Assembly (NCBI RefSeq): GCF_014696315.1
Contig: NZ_JACJPX010000050.1
Span: 1-62,186 of the forward strand
Direction of reading: 5' to 3'
DNA: 62,186 nt
Origin: Calothrix membranacea FACHB-236
GTDB lineage: Bacteria > Cyanobacteriota > Cyanobacteriia > Cyanobacteriales > Nostocaceae
Shown here: positions 49,513 to 58,440 of the stretch, piece by piece
Layout: each line of letters starts with the position of its first letter
Position numbering within the stretch: position 1 is the stretch's first letter
Notes under the pieces: generated by a model
Database searches by the model: none
Told to the model about the DNA's origin: nothing
The model's input: only the letters and a program-made list of their open reading frames with translations
Made by a program: the position numbers and the translations under genes

Positions 49513-50697
49513 CTATTTACCAATCCAATTAGTAATTAGCTCGCTCAAGGCACAACGATCTACAATTGCTGGTAGTTCTTTTTTTACATCAATAGGCGTA
49601 CCTCTTTTAGCAATTTCTTTTATTTCTTGCAAAATCTTTGCTACCAAATCAGGATTTTCCGCTAATTCGGCTCTACCAATTTGCTGAATTGCTTGTTTAA
49701 TGGCACTACGTCCCGACTGCGTACCTAATGCAACGCTACTTTTTAATCCTAAAATTTCGGGATTGAGACTTTGATAAAGTTCCTCATCTTTAGATACAGC
49801 TTTTACATGCAATCCAGCATAGTGAGTAAAGGCATTTTTTCCTAATATGGGGTGATGGGGAGGAATAGCAATATGTGAATGTTCGCTGACTAACTCATAT
49901 AAATCCTTTAAATATCTAAGTTCCCACTTGGCTTTTTCCTCACCTATATCGATTAAATTTATAAGTAATGGCGCTAAATCAACAATGCCTGTTCTTTCAC
50001 CTAGCCCCATTACTGTGACATCAATGATATCTGCATCAGCGCTGTATGCATCTAAGGCATTTGCTAAAGCTAAACCTCTATCATTATGGCAATGAACTTC
50101 TATTTGCGGATATAATTCACGTTTAGCTAATTCAGATTTGAGAGTTTTCACATAGTAAGAAAGACTGCGATTTGGCAGAAATGGAGTTGTATATCCTACC
50201 GTATCTGCTATGCTAATTATATTAGCTCCAGCCTGTACTGCAGCGACCGCAGCCTCAATTACATTTTCTATTTTTGAGCGAACAGTATCTTCTGGCGTAT
50301 AGCGAATTAATAAATTATCTTGCTGCTTTCTAGCATAACTAATAACTTCAACAATTTTATCTATTGCTGTGGCCAAACTTAAATTATAGTCAAGTTGTAG
50401 CCTTTTTTCAGAAACACTAAAGACAATACCTAAAAAGTCAATGTCGCAATCTAGGCATTTGTTAACATTCTCAATGCTGCACAGAGAATGAGCGCCTATT
50501 TTAGCCTTAATACCAGCATGAGAAATTTTAGTGATAGCGTTAGCAATTTCACCATCGACGGCTGGATTTCCAGCTTCAATAATATCCACTCCTACTAAAT
50601 CTAAAAACTGAGCGATCGCCAGCTTGATCTCAGGAGAAAAATAAACTCCAGGAGTTTGTTCTCCCTCTCTTAAGGTAGAGTCCAGAATCTTGATCAT
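49513..50697 (-). CDS. homocitrate synthase-like (HCS/NifV/LeuA family) enzyme
   Basis: The 394-residue DRE-TIM metallolyase starts ILDSTLREGEQTPG (metal-binding Asp6, catalytic Arg10) and has the metal ligands His202 and His204 in VHCHNDRG. GLGERTG lies at 231-237. It condenses acetyl-CoA with a 2-oxo acid. The DSTLREGEQ form is closer to homocitrate synthases of the lysine/archaeal type than to the DTTLRDGEQ form of NifV and LeuA. It lacks the C-terminal regulatory domain of isopropylmalate synthases. It stands alone, with no nif or leu genes in the window, so its pathway (FeMo-cofactor homocitrate, chain elongation or a secondary metabolite) is open. Confidence 0.82.
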   Translation of the reverse strand: MIKILDSTLREGEQTPGVYFSPEIKLAIAQFLDLVGVDIIEAGNPAVDGEIANAITKISHAGIKAKIGAHSLCSIENVNKCLDCDIDFLGIVFSVSEKRLQLDYNLSLATAIDKIVEVISYARKQQDNLLIRYTPEDTVRSKIENVIEAAVAAVQAGANIISIADTVGYTTPFLPNRSLSYYVKTLKSELAKRELYPQIEVHCHNDRGLALANALDAYSADADIIDVTVMGLGERTGIVDLAPLLINLIDIGEEKAKWELRYLKDLYELVSEHSHIAIPPHHPILGKNAFTHYAGLHVKAVSKDEELYQSLNPEILGLKSSVALGTQSGRSAIKQAIQQIGRAELAENPDLVAKILQEIKEIAKRGTPIDVKKELPAIVDRCALSELITNWIGK

Positions 50698-51135
50698 ATC
50701 ACCTATATATTTAGGGATTAAATTTTACTAATGGGGCTTTATCAGCTACTCAAAAATAGTCTATACTTATCGATGGTGTTTTTAGGTCATTAATTCTGAT
50801 AAGTTCATAGTCATAAATTTAGTATTTCAAGATTCAGAAATAAAATCTTGACTATACAATTATTGAATCTGCAGAACTAGTGAAATAAAACCCTAGTAAA
50901 TAAATACAGACGAGAATAAAGATTAATTTATAGAATTTACGAACTTTGTCAACTGGCGCTTGATTTTTTCTGTTGCACTAGGATAAATCTGGTGTGTAAT
51001 AACTAATTAAACTGATGTTACCAGAATTAGCACCAGCTTTCTTAAAATAATCATACTTTGACAAACTAAATTATCAGTCATCAGTTTTTATTTTTCACTG
51101 ATAACTGATAAGTTTTGAGTTTTTGCTAGTCAAGA
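50698..51135. other. intergenic region
   Basis: 438 nt between two minus-strand genes. TTATCAGT and ACTGATAA arms near 51070-51112 could form a terminator-like structure for the upstream DUF4231-type gene. No other feature is recognised. Confidence 0.45.
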
Positions 51136-52002
51136 TTACTCTTTAGATGCAGTTGCTTCTGTCTTCTCTGACTGCTGAGGTTCATTTGATTGTTGCAACT
51201 GTTGAAGATGAATATTATTTACCTGAACAATAAAGTATTCTATGGCTTGGCTGGCTTGCAATTGCTGTTGACTAAAATCAGAGGCATCATAACAGCGATA
51301 AGGCTGAGTTATGCCCAAAATGAATTTTTCTTGTTCAGCTTCTAATAATTCAACTGCTGTATTAGCAGCAATCCAATTCTTTTGGAAAGGAAAAGAAGTC
51401 ACAATACTAGCAACGATAGAAGCAATAGCTGGACAGATTACAGGGAGCCATTTTAGCCATGCTTGTCCAGTTTCTAATTTATCTACAAGTACTAAAATTG
51501 GAGTCACACCAGATAAAATAACCGTTGCAATTTGCAAAATATAGTAAAGGTTTCTCGCCAGTGTGCGAGTTCTTTTATAATCATCAATCAATGTTTGGCA
51601 ATACTGTAAAGCTTTTGCCCTAGCTGGAGTTACAGAGTTTCTTTCACCTGAGCTATTATTAGCTGATAAATAATTATAGAGTTCAGCTTTTTTGATGATA
51701 TCAGATTGGTTAGTATTATTACTATATTCTTGAACAGCCTGTCTATTAATTAGAAATAGAAAACTTGCAATAATGAGTCCAACTGACCCACCAATGACCA
51801 GGTTTTGATTATTTTGACCATAGAAAATAATCATTCCACAGCCAAAAACTATGGCAAGTAATAAGTATTCTATCAGCTTTAAAGTTAACAACTTTTCCCG
51901 TCCCGATGCCGAGAAAAAACTTTCTAACTTATAGGAAATATCGCTCTGATTTTTCTGGTCAAAATTAGTTATATCAGAACTCGTCATGGTCTTGTACTCC
52001 AT
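51136..52002 (-). CDS. DUF4231-like two/four-helix membrane protein
   Basis: The 288-residue protein has two hydrophobic hairpins (about residues 44-85 and 158-205) separated by a charged region, then LLEAEQEKFILG and a C-terminal amphipathic helix ending in a Gln/Glu-rich tail. The arrangement and the RNLYYILQIATVIL segment fit DUF4231, related to SLATT membrane domains that occur in some nucleotide-signalling defence systems. No nucleotidyltransferase or sensor gene is next to it. The function is therefore unknown. ATG at 52002 is used; an alternative Met lies at residue 6. Confidence 0.65.
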   Translation of the reverse strand: MEYKTMTSSDITNFDQKNQSDISYKLESFFSASGREKLLTLKLIEYLLLAIVFGCGMIIFYGQNNQNLVIGGSVGLIIASFLFLINRQAVQEYSNNTNQSDIIKKAELYNYLSANNSSGERNSVTPARAKALQYCQTLIDDYKRTRTLARNLYYILQIATVILSGVTPILVLVDKLETGQAWLKWLPVICPAIASIVASIVTSFPFQKNWIAANTAVELLEAEQEKFILGITQPYRCYDASDFSQQQLQASQAIEYFIVQVNNIHLQQLQQSNEPQQSEKTEATASKE

Positions 52003-52695
52003 TAGTTATGAGGTAAATTTGGTGTAGCCAAAAAAGAACAGGTTCGTTGCTGCGTTGTTCTCTGCGAAACAATTCCTAACCCGCTAGCTAAAAGGGGGAC
52101 AGAATAAAGAGAACTTTGAAGCTAAATCAAAACTGAGTAATAGCGCCTGTAAGAGCAAAGTTACTGAAGTCAAGTTCGTTGGCGCGGGAAACTTCCTAAC
52201 CTAACCGTCTTTAATTGTCATTGGCTGTTCTCAGCCAAAGTATTTAATTTAACTCATTGTTATATATTTTTCATGCAATTTAAGCTATTTCAAGACTATC
52301 TAGGTCTCAGTATTGTTGATATTTTTTACTTTTTACAATTGTAAAAATACTTATTTGTACTATCTTAATAATGTTGTAGCTAGAGAGTAATAGATGTAGA
52401 GTAGGTACTCCTGAGCATTTAGGTTTGAAGCAAAAATGGCTGATATTAGCTGCAGAATATCGCCTGATGCAGTTATAGCTATGCCCTCACAAGTTCCTCA
52501 ACTTTTAGCTCTATAAGCATAGGTGTAAGCAAGTAAATCAGATTTTAGTGAAGGACTTAAAACTTTCTACCAATCTAGTACAGCAGCAGGGGAACAAAAA
52601 TACTAGCTCCTTATGAGTTCCCAGCAGGGAGTAGTACTAGCATCTAGAAACCAGAAACCTCACAAACCATTTATCGACACTAAGCGGAGGTACAT
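52003..52695. other. intergenic region with imperfect direct repeat
   Basis: Two related segments, around 52040-52082 (GTTCGTTGCTGCG ... TTCCTAACCCG) and 52170-52206 (GTTCGTTGGCGCG ... TTCCTAACC), lie about 120 nt apart upstream of the DUF4231-type gene. A small hairpin TTGGCTG/CAGCCAA is at 52221-52238. Nothing else is recognised in 693 nt. Confidence 0.45.
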
Positions 52696-53226
52696 ATGTT
52701 CAACAAAATTCTAGTTGCATTGGATTGCTCGCCAATGGGAAAACAGGTTTTTGAGCAAGCCTTAGCTTTAGCAAAGGTAACAGGAGCTAGTTTAATGCTA
52801 GTGCATGTGCTATCTGCGGAAGAAGAAGGTAGCCCTTACGCACCTATACTATCCAATTTTGACTATTATCCAGGAATAGGCAGCCAAAGCTTTGAATACT
52901 ACCAAAAGCAATGGGATATATTTAAAAATCAAGGTATTCAACTCTTACAGTCATTTTGCGCCCAAGCAAATACAGTAGGTGTGAACGCAGAATATACCCA
53001 GCATCTTGGTAGCCCGGGTCGGATTATCTGTCAATTAGCAGCTAGTTGGGGAGCTGACCTAATTGTCATGGGTCGTCGGGGTCACGCAGGGCTGAAGGAA
53101 CTATTTTTAGGTAGCGTCAGTAACTATGTCCTACATCATGCTCCATGCTCTGTCCACGTTATGCATCTCATAACGGATGTCTCGCAAGGTGAAACAGTAG
53201 TTCAAGAAAAGGCGAGTGTGACGTGA
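52696..53226 (+). CDS. universal stress protein (UspA family)
   Basis: The 176-residue cytoplasmic protein starts MFNKILVALDCSPMG and has the ATP-binding G-x2-G-x9-G-S motif in MGRRGHAGLKELFLGS, followed by the closing strand APCSVHVMH. It is of the ATP-binding UspA type, usually linked to stress survival. A middle insert (about 45-80, Tyr-rich) is longer than in E. coli UspA but is common in cyanobacteria. GGAGG about 6 nt before the ATG supports the start. Confidence 0.94.
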   Translation: MFNKILVALDCSPMGKQVFEQALALAKVTGASLMLVHVLSAEEEGSPYAPILSNFDYYPGIGSQSFEYYQKQWDIFKNQGIQLLQSFCAQANTVGVNAEYTQHLGSPGRIICQLAASWGADLIVMGRRGHAGLKELFLGSVSNYVLHHAPCSVHVMHLITDVSQGETVVQEKASVT

Positions 53227-53227
53227 T

Positions 53228-53318
53228 GGGGGATTTGGTAATGGGTAATGGGTAATAGGAGATCAGGAAGAAATAATCAAGAACACTGGAATTTTGTACA
53301 GACGCGATTAATCGCGTC
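53228..53318. repeat. STRR plus palindromic repeat after usp
   Basis: GGGTAAT heptamers at 53238-53256 are followed by the perfect palindrome GACGCGATTAATCGCGTC (53301-53318), a form repeated in many Nostoc-type genomes. The palindrome could form a strong stem and may end usp transcripts, though no T-run follows. Confidence 0.7.
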
Positions 53319-53391
53319 TCTCCAACTCTTGACAAACCCCAAACCCCAAACAAATAACCCTTGAGCCTCACAGAATAAGGAGATACACCTA

Positions 53392-53907
53392 ATGTTGCGT
53401 CGCTTTCTACAATCATTTTGGTGGATGCTTTTGCTGGGGATATTGACGATGTTGATATTCCTGGGTTTAGAAATCAAATCCTATCAAACTGCGATCGCAG
53501 CTATTACTAAATTTGAACAAGTACCAGGAGAGGTAATTTATCGCTCACACCTGAAATTAGAGGATCAATCAGGAAATACTTGGCAAGTTATCTTGTGGAA
53601 GCAGATTTATCCAGGTCATTCACCTAGCGTAAATCTCCGACTGGTAGGTTTTCCGGGTTCTGCTGAATTGATTCATCCGCAACCACTGCGAATTACTAAA
53701 GCTACAGGTGAGGTCTTGACTGCTCCCGATGTTTTTTTAGAGGAAGCACCAGTACCTAGCATTGGTCAGTATGATTTCCAAAATATTTTGCCAAAATTGC
53801 CCATAGAACCGCTACAGCTTGGTATTCCTTTGCCTGGCCAGCACTTCATTAATATTTCGGTTCCACCATCAGTCGTGCAGGAATGGCAATCAGTAGTTAG
53901 TAACTAG
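53392..53907 (+). CDS. membrane-anchored or secreted protein, DUF3122-like
   Basis: The 171-residue protein has one N-terminal hydrophobic helix (about residues 8-27) that acts as an anchor or uncleaved signal, then a periplasmic beta-rich domain. The stretches GEVIYRSHLKLEDQSGNTWQ and LRLVGFPGSAE resemble what I recall of cyanobacterial DUF3122 proteins; this family call is from memory and moderate. The function is unknown. AAGGAG about 8-10 nt before the ATG supports the start. It lies between usp and a CBS gene on the same strand. Confidence 0.7.
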   Translation: MLRRFLQSFWWMLLLGILTMLIFLGLEIKSYQTAIAAITKFEQVPGEVIYRSHLKLEDQSGNTWQVILWKQIYPGHSPSVNLRLVGFPGSAELIHPQPLRITKATGEVLTAPDVFLEEAPVPSIGQYDFQNILPKLPIEPLQLGIPLPGQHFINISVPPSVVQEWQSVVSN

Positions 53908-54042
53908 TTAATAAGTATCTTTAGACCAGAGAGCGATGCCAGTATTTTCAAAGAACTTTAAAGTTACTTAGTCAACACTTGAGTTCTGGAAATTTGCGAC
54001 CTTGTCTGCGGAGTTATTCAAAGATTCTCTAGGGGATGAACT

Positions 54043-54657
54043 ATGTTGAAAGCAGCAGATATTATGACTAAAGATGTTGCCACTATTCGTGGTTCGGCAA
54101 CAGTAGCTGAAGCGGTTACATTAATGAGAGCAAGAGACTGGCGAGCATTAATTGTAGAGCGTCGCCACGAACAAGATGCTTACGGTATTGTTAGCGAAAG
54201 CGATATTACTTATAAAGTGATTGCTTATGGAAAAAATCCCCATGCAATACGCGTTTATGAGATTATGTCTAAACCTTGTATTACTATCAATCCAGACCTC
54301 GCTGTAGAATACGTTGCACGTTTATTTGCTGAGTATCATCTACATAGAGCGCCAGTTATCCAAGGTGAATTGCTGGGTATTATCTCACTCACAGATATTC
54401 TGGCTCATAGTAATTTTATGGAACAATCTGGAACAGCTCTATTGGAGCAAGAGCTGCAAGAAGAAATTAAGAAAGCTCGGATTATTTGTGCTGAAACAGG
54501 TATTCGTTCGCGAGAATGTGCTGCGGCTTGGGATGCGGTCGAAGAAATGCAAGCAGAAATATCCCACCAACGCGCTCATAAACCTCCTAAGACAGCCTTT
54601 GAGGAATATTGCGACGAATATCCAGAGGCTTTAGAAGCCAGAATGTATGATATGTAA
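54043..54657 (+). CDS. CBS-domain-pair protein
   Basis: The 204-residue protein has two CBS domains (about 5-62 and 73-126: ADIMTKDVATI...YGIVSESDI and YEIMSKPCITI...LLGIISLTDIL) that together form a Bateman module for binding adenosyl nucleotides. A helical, charged C-terminal extension (about 130-204) contains CAETGIRSRECAAAWDAVEEMQ. It probably senses energy state; the partner is unknown. The ATG at 54043 has GGGGA upstream. Confidence 0.9.
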   Translation: MLKAADIMTKDVATIRGSATVAEAVTLMRARDWRALIVERRHEQDAYGIVSESDITYKVIAYGKNPHAIRVYEIMSKPCITINPDLAVEYVARLFAEYHLHRAPVIQGELLGIISLTDILAHSNFMEQSGTALLEQELQEEIKKARIICAETGIRSRECAAAWDAVEEMQAEISHQRAHKPPKTAFEEYCDEYPEALEARMYDM

Positions 54658-54660
54658 TAA

Positions 54661-54775
54661 TTTGTCATTTGTCATTTGTCATTGGTCATTTGGTAATGGG
54701 TAATTGGTAATGGGTAATGGGTAATTGGTAATGGCATTTTCTCTCCTGCTTCCTCTGCTTCCTCATCCCCTCTGT
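54661..54775. repeat. STRR block after the CBS gene
   Basis: TCATTTG heptamers (54661-54690) pass into GGGTAAT/TGGTAAT heptamers (to 54735) and then CTTCCTC/CTGCTTC units. They fill the whole spacer between convergent genes. Confidence 0.9.
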
Positions 54776-54776
54776 G

Positions 54777-55034
54777 CTACAGTTCCGAAGCTGTATCTGG
54801 AGCGACTACTTCGCCAGTACCTATTTGCAATATCAAATCTTGGTCAGTAATTAGTTCTGTAAGTTCTTTAACTTGCAAATTCATATCTTCGCAAGCTTGT
54901 CTTAATTCTTGGGCAAATCTGTTGAGATCGTTGCCATAACCGCACTGGTAAGCAGCAGTTTCAATGCCCTGTTTAGCATTTGCTCTAGCACAATCTACTA
55001 GCTCTGTACCAAGCAATGGTGTTGTGGATGCCAT
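54777..55034 (-). CDS. small conserved protein of unknown function
   Basis: The 85-residue acidic, helical soluble protein has two Cys residues in the N-terminal part (VDCARANAKQGIETAAYQCGYG) and one in the middle helix (LRQACEDMN). The family is not recognised. The start at 55034 (MASTTPLLG) is the only Met near the beginning. It lies between a repeat block and the SDR gene, on the same strand as the SDR gene but beyond that gene's terminator. Confidence 0.6.
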   Translation of the reverse strand: MASTTPLLGTELVDCARANAKQGIETAAYQCGYGNDLNRFAQELRQACEDMNLQVKELTELITDQDLILQIGTGEVVAPDTASEL

Positions 55035-55163
55035 ATGTCTACTTGCTAATAATTACTTGTTGTTTAAAGAATAGATTACTAAGCAATTAATATTTCTTCA
55101 TCCATCTAATGGAGGACGAACGAAGTACTTACCCTAAGGTTGACTAAATTTATTTAATATGAT

Positions 55164-55196
55164 TCAAAACCCCAACTTATTAATAAATTGGGGTTC
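55164..55196 (-). terminator. terminator of the SDR gene
   Basis: AACCCCAA and TTGGGGTT (8 bp) flank a 12-nt A/T loop about 50 nt past the SDR stop. On the minus strand it continues GGGGTTTTGAATC, a short T-run. Confidence 0.75.
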
Positions 55197-55242
55197 TGAG
55201 CAGATAAAACTATATTAAATCGGCTAATTTTCCTCGCAGAAA

Positions 55243-56100
55243 TTAACCATTGACTACATCTCCCCCATTAGGATGTAAGATTTGACCAGACATATAAGAA
55301 CTATCATCAGAAGCTAAAAATACATAGCTAGGGGCAACTTCTTCAGGTTGTCCGGCTCTTTTCATGGGAACTTGTTTACCAAAATTTTCTACTTTCTCTT
55401 CGGGAAAAGTTGAAGGAATTAAAGGTGTCCAAATTGGCCCTGGTGCTACTGCATTTACCCGAATACCTTTTTCTACCAAACTTTTTGATAAGGAACGAGT
55501 AAAGGCAACAATTGCACCTTTAGTAGAAGAGTAATCGAGGAGTTGTGGGTTACCTTTATAAGCTGTTACTGATGTGGTATTAATAATGGCACTGCCTTCT
55601 CGTAAGTGTTTTAATGCTGCTTTTGTCAAGAAGAACATCGAGAAAATATTGGTGCGAAAAGTGCGTTCTAACTGCTCTTTAGTAATATCCTCGATACTTT
55701 CTTGGGGATGTTGTTCAGCCGCATTGTTAACCAGAATATCGAGCTTACCAAATTCATCTATTGTTTGTTGTATAGTGTGTTGGCAGAAATTTTCATCGCC
55801 AATATCACCTGCGATCGCAACTGCACGCCGACCTTGTTGTTCTATTAAATGTTTGGTTTCTTTTGCATCATCGTGTTCGTTTAAGTAAACGATCGCCACA
55901 TCTGCGCCTTCTTTCGCAAATGCGATCGCCACTGCACGGCCAATACCACTGTCACCACCTGTAATCAGTGCTACTTTATCTTTTAATTTGCCACTACCCT
56001 GATATTTGGCATCATCTGCCTTGGGTTTTGGCTGCATTTCAGATTCTTTACCAGGTGGCTGTTGTTGCTGGGGTGGTTGTAAAGTCTTCTCTTCTGCCAT
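55243..56100 (-). CDS. short-chain dehydrogenase (YghA/YdaD-like)
   Basis: The 285-residue NAD(P)-dependent SDR has a Gln/Pro-rich N-terminal extension (about 1-35) seen in stress-related members. It has the cofactor motif ITGGDSGIGRAVA, VNNAAEQHP (Asn catalytic region), and the catalytic YSSTK (Tyr-x3-Lys) preceded by the Ser of NTTSVTAY. The C-terminal block GPIWTPLIPS and YMSGQILHPNGG close the fold. The substrate is unknown (sugar or aldehyde are likely in this group). It is a single gene with its own terminator. Confidence 0.92.
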   Translation of the reverse strand: MAEEKTLQPPQQQQPPGKESEMQPKPKADDAKYQGSGKLKDKVALITGGDSGIGRAVAIAFAKEGADVAIVYLNEHDDAKETKHLIEQQGRRAVAIAGDIGDENFCQHTIQQTIDEFGKLDILVNNAAEQHPQESIEDITKEQLERTFRTNIFSMFFLTKAALKHLREGSAIINTTSVTAYKGNPQLLDYSSTKGAIVAFTRSLSKSLVEKGIRVNAVAPGPIWTPLIPSTFPEEKVENFGKQVPMKRAGQPEEVAPSYVFLASDDSSYMSGQILHPNGGDVVNG

Positions 56101-56670
56101 AAAGCTTTTCCTACAAAATAACCAAGGAAGGATGAATGATAAATTATGAACTCAAGATAATTCGTCAATGAGCTATCCCATTGAATTACGAATTAGTCAT
56201 TAATTAACTAATTCCCAAAAGTAAACCTTGGATCGAATATTCAACCCAAGGGTTACTTTGTGTATTACTCTGCATTTATAAGTTGAAGCTGTTATAACCC
56301 GGATATTGGCCCAACTTAATTGATGTTTGGTAAATGCACTTAACTAAAATAATTTTTCCCCACACCTAACACAGTCTAATAACTTGAACACGGCAAACAA
56401 GTATACAACTCTCTTGCGATGAAGGATTTATCCTGTTCATCTGCTTCAAAATTAACTTTTATGTTTCAAGACTTAATCGCCCTAGAGATGTAAAAAAAAT
56501 TTTCTTTACTCAATCTTAAGGTGTAAATCTCAGGGAAGAAGTAAATTCCGCTTCATCAATTGAGTTACTGTACACAGCAATTGTTTAGTAGTCATAGCTT
56601 GTGATCTGAGCGCTCATCAAGATGTACCATAGTATTAATACAGTCTTGGGATCAAGACAGGGCAAGGATT
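56101..56670. other. divergent intergenic region
   Basis: This 570-nt spacer lies between the SDR gene (minus) and the ATP-grasp gene (plus). It must hold both promoters. No RNA gene or repeat is recognised. Confidence 0.5.
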
Positions 56671-58275
56671 ATGGTAACAGCTAATATTTCTGAGTTAGAC
56701 CAGGTTGATGAGTTCCGCCGTCTGCAATCAACTTTACGCGATCGCTGGAAAACTATCGAGCTATTCGATAACAGTGAGGCAGATATTTTAATTATTCCTT
56801 CTTTGAGTATCGATCAGCGAGAACTCCAAAAGGTTGAAGGCTGCGAACATTATGAAGAAAGACTATTATTTTCCTTAATTCGGTTACGAAATCCGCGCAC
56901 AAGGTTAATTTATGTAACATCAATGCCGTTGCATCCTAGTATTATTGATTACTATCTGCAACTACTACCTGGAATACCTTTTTCCCATGCCCGCAATCGT
57001 TTACTATTACTTTCTACTTATGATTCTTCGCTCAAACCTCTTAGCCAAAAAATTCTAGAACGTCCTCGGTTACTAGAGAGAATTCGCCAATCTTTGCGCC
57101 ATGAAAAATCATTCATGGTTTGTTACAATTCCACATCTTTGGAAGCAGAATTATCTTTAAAATTAGATGTACCTTTGTACGCTGCTGCACCAGATTTGCA
57201 GATTTGGGGTTCCAAAAGTGGTAGTCGGCAAATATTTGCTGAATGTGGTGTCCCGCATCCAGATGGTAGCCAAAGGGTTTGGAATCAGAAGGATTTAGCA
57301 GTAGCAGCTAGTGAGTTATGGGAACGCCAGCCGACATTGCAACGCATGGTAGTGAAACTCAATGAAGGTATTTCTGGCGAAGGAAATGCGTTGCTAGATT
57401 TAAGGCCAATCATGAATGTAGCACCGGGAGAAGCTGGTACTGCTCAAAGAATTGCCGCAATTAGCGATCGCTTTGCAACTATGCGCTTTCAAGCTAGCCA
57501 AGAGACTTGGGCTAATTTTTCTGGACGTATCACCGAATTAGGGGCCATTGTTGAGGCCTTTGTCGAAGGGGAAATAAAGCGATCGCCTAGTGTCCAAGGG
57601 CGTATTACACCCACAGGTGAAGTTGAAATTCTCTCCACCCACGACCAAATCTTGGGAGGGCCAGATGGACAAATTTATCTTGGTTGTCGCTTCCCCGCCG
57701 ATGAACGCTATCGCTTGGAATTGCAGCAACTAGGTTTGCAAGTTGGCAGAAAACTTGCCGAGAAAGGTGCTTTGGAAAGGTTTGGCGTAGATTTTATCGC
57801 CGTTGATCAGGGTAATGGACAGTGGGATATTCAGGCGATCGAAATTAATCTGCGTAAAGGCGGGACTACCCATCCCTTCATGACGCTGAAACTATTAACC
57901 AACGGTCGCTATGACCTATCTACTGGGTTATTTTATAGTCAACAAGGTCGTCCCAAATATTACATTGCTACGGACAACCTGCAAAAAGACCGCTATCAAG
58001 GATTATTACCTAATGATTTGATGGATATTATCGCCCACTACAGATTACATTTTGATAGCTGCACGGAAACAGGTACGGTATTTCATCTCATGGGGTGTCT
58101 GTCGCAGTTTGGCAAGTTGGGATTAACCAGCATCGGTGACTCCTTACAGCAAGCTGAAGATATATATAACAAGGTTGTGAAAGTCATCGATCAAGAAAGC
58201 CGCAACAATAATCAAGATTCACTATCATTCTCAGATTATGCCTTTCCCCTCATTTGGGATGGACATAGCCAGTAA
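56671..58275 (+). CDS. ATP-grasp ligase related to peptide ligase PGM1
   Basis: The 534-residue protein has an N-terminal domain (1-180) with ILIIPSLSIDQRELQKVEG. The ATP-grasp core (about 190-400) contains MVVKLNEGISGEGNALL (ATP-binding loop), GAIVEAFVEG, and QAIEINLRKGGTTHPF with the metal-binding Glu and Asn. A C-terminal domain (about 410-520) is typical of the PGM1 group. PGM1 of Streptomyces joins amino acids in pheganomycin synthesis; cyanobacterial members are uncharacterised. No peptide substrate gene is visible nearby. The ATG at 56671 follows AAGGA. Confidence 0.82.
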   Translation: MVTANISELDQVDEFRRLQSTLRDRWKTIELFDNSEADILIIPSLSIDQRELQKVEGCEHYEERLLFSLIRLRNPRTRLIYVTSMPLHPSIIDYYLQLLPGIPFSHARNRLLLLSTYDSSLKPLSQKILERPRLLERIRQSLRHEKSFMVCYNSTSLEAELSLKLDVPLYAAAPDLQIWGSKSGSRQIFAECGVPHPDGSQRVWNQKDLAVAASELWERQPTLQRMVVKLNEGISGEGNALLDLRPIMNVAPGEAGTAQRIAAISDRFATMRFQASQETWANFSGRITELGAIVEAFVEGEIKRSPSVQGRITPTGEVEILSTHDQILGGPDGQIYLGCRFPADERYRLELQQLGLQVGRKLAEKGALERFGVDFIAVDQGNGQWDIQAIEINLRKGGTTHPFMTLKLLTNGRYDLSTGLFYSQQGRPKYYIATDNLQKDRYQGLLPNDLMDIIAHYRLHFDSCTETGTVFHLMGCLSQFGKLGLTSIGDSLQQAEDIYNKVVKVIDQESRNNNQDSLSFSDYAFPLIWDGHSQ

Positions 58276-58396
58276 AGTTTAGGCATTGCTAAGCTATTCT
58301 GCTTGTAAGTTGCACAATCCATCGTGAGGACTGTTGACGGTTGACAGTTAACAGCCTTGATGAGTATTTATGCAATTTAGACGCGCATTAGCTTAG

Positions 58397-58440
58397 ACAG
58401 GGCTTCAGCTTTGATTGTCAAGGCTAAAGTCCTGTTTTTT
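58397..58440 (+). terminator. terminator of the ATP-grasp ligase gene
   Basis: ACAGGGCTTCAGC pairs with GCTAAAGTCCTGT (one mismatch, one G-T pair) around a 13-nt loop and is followed by six T residues. Confidence 0.85.
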
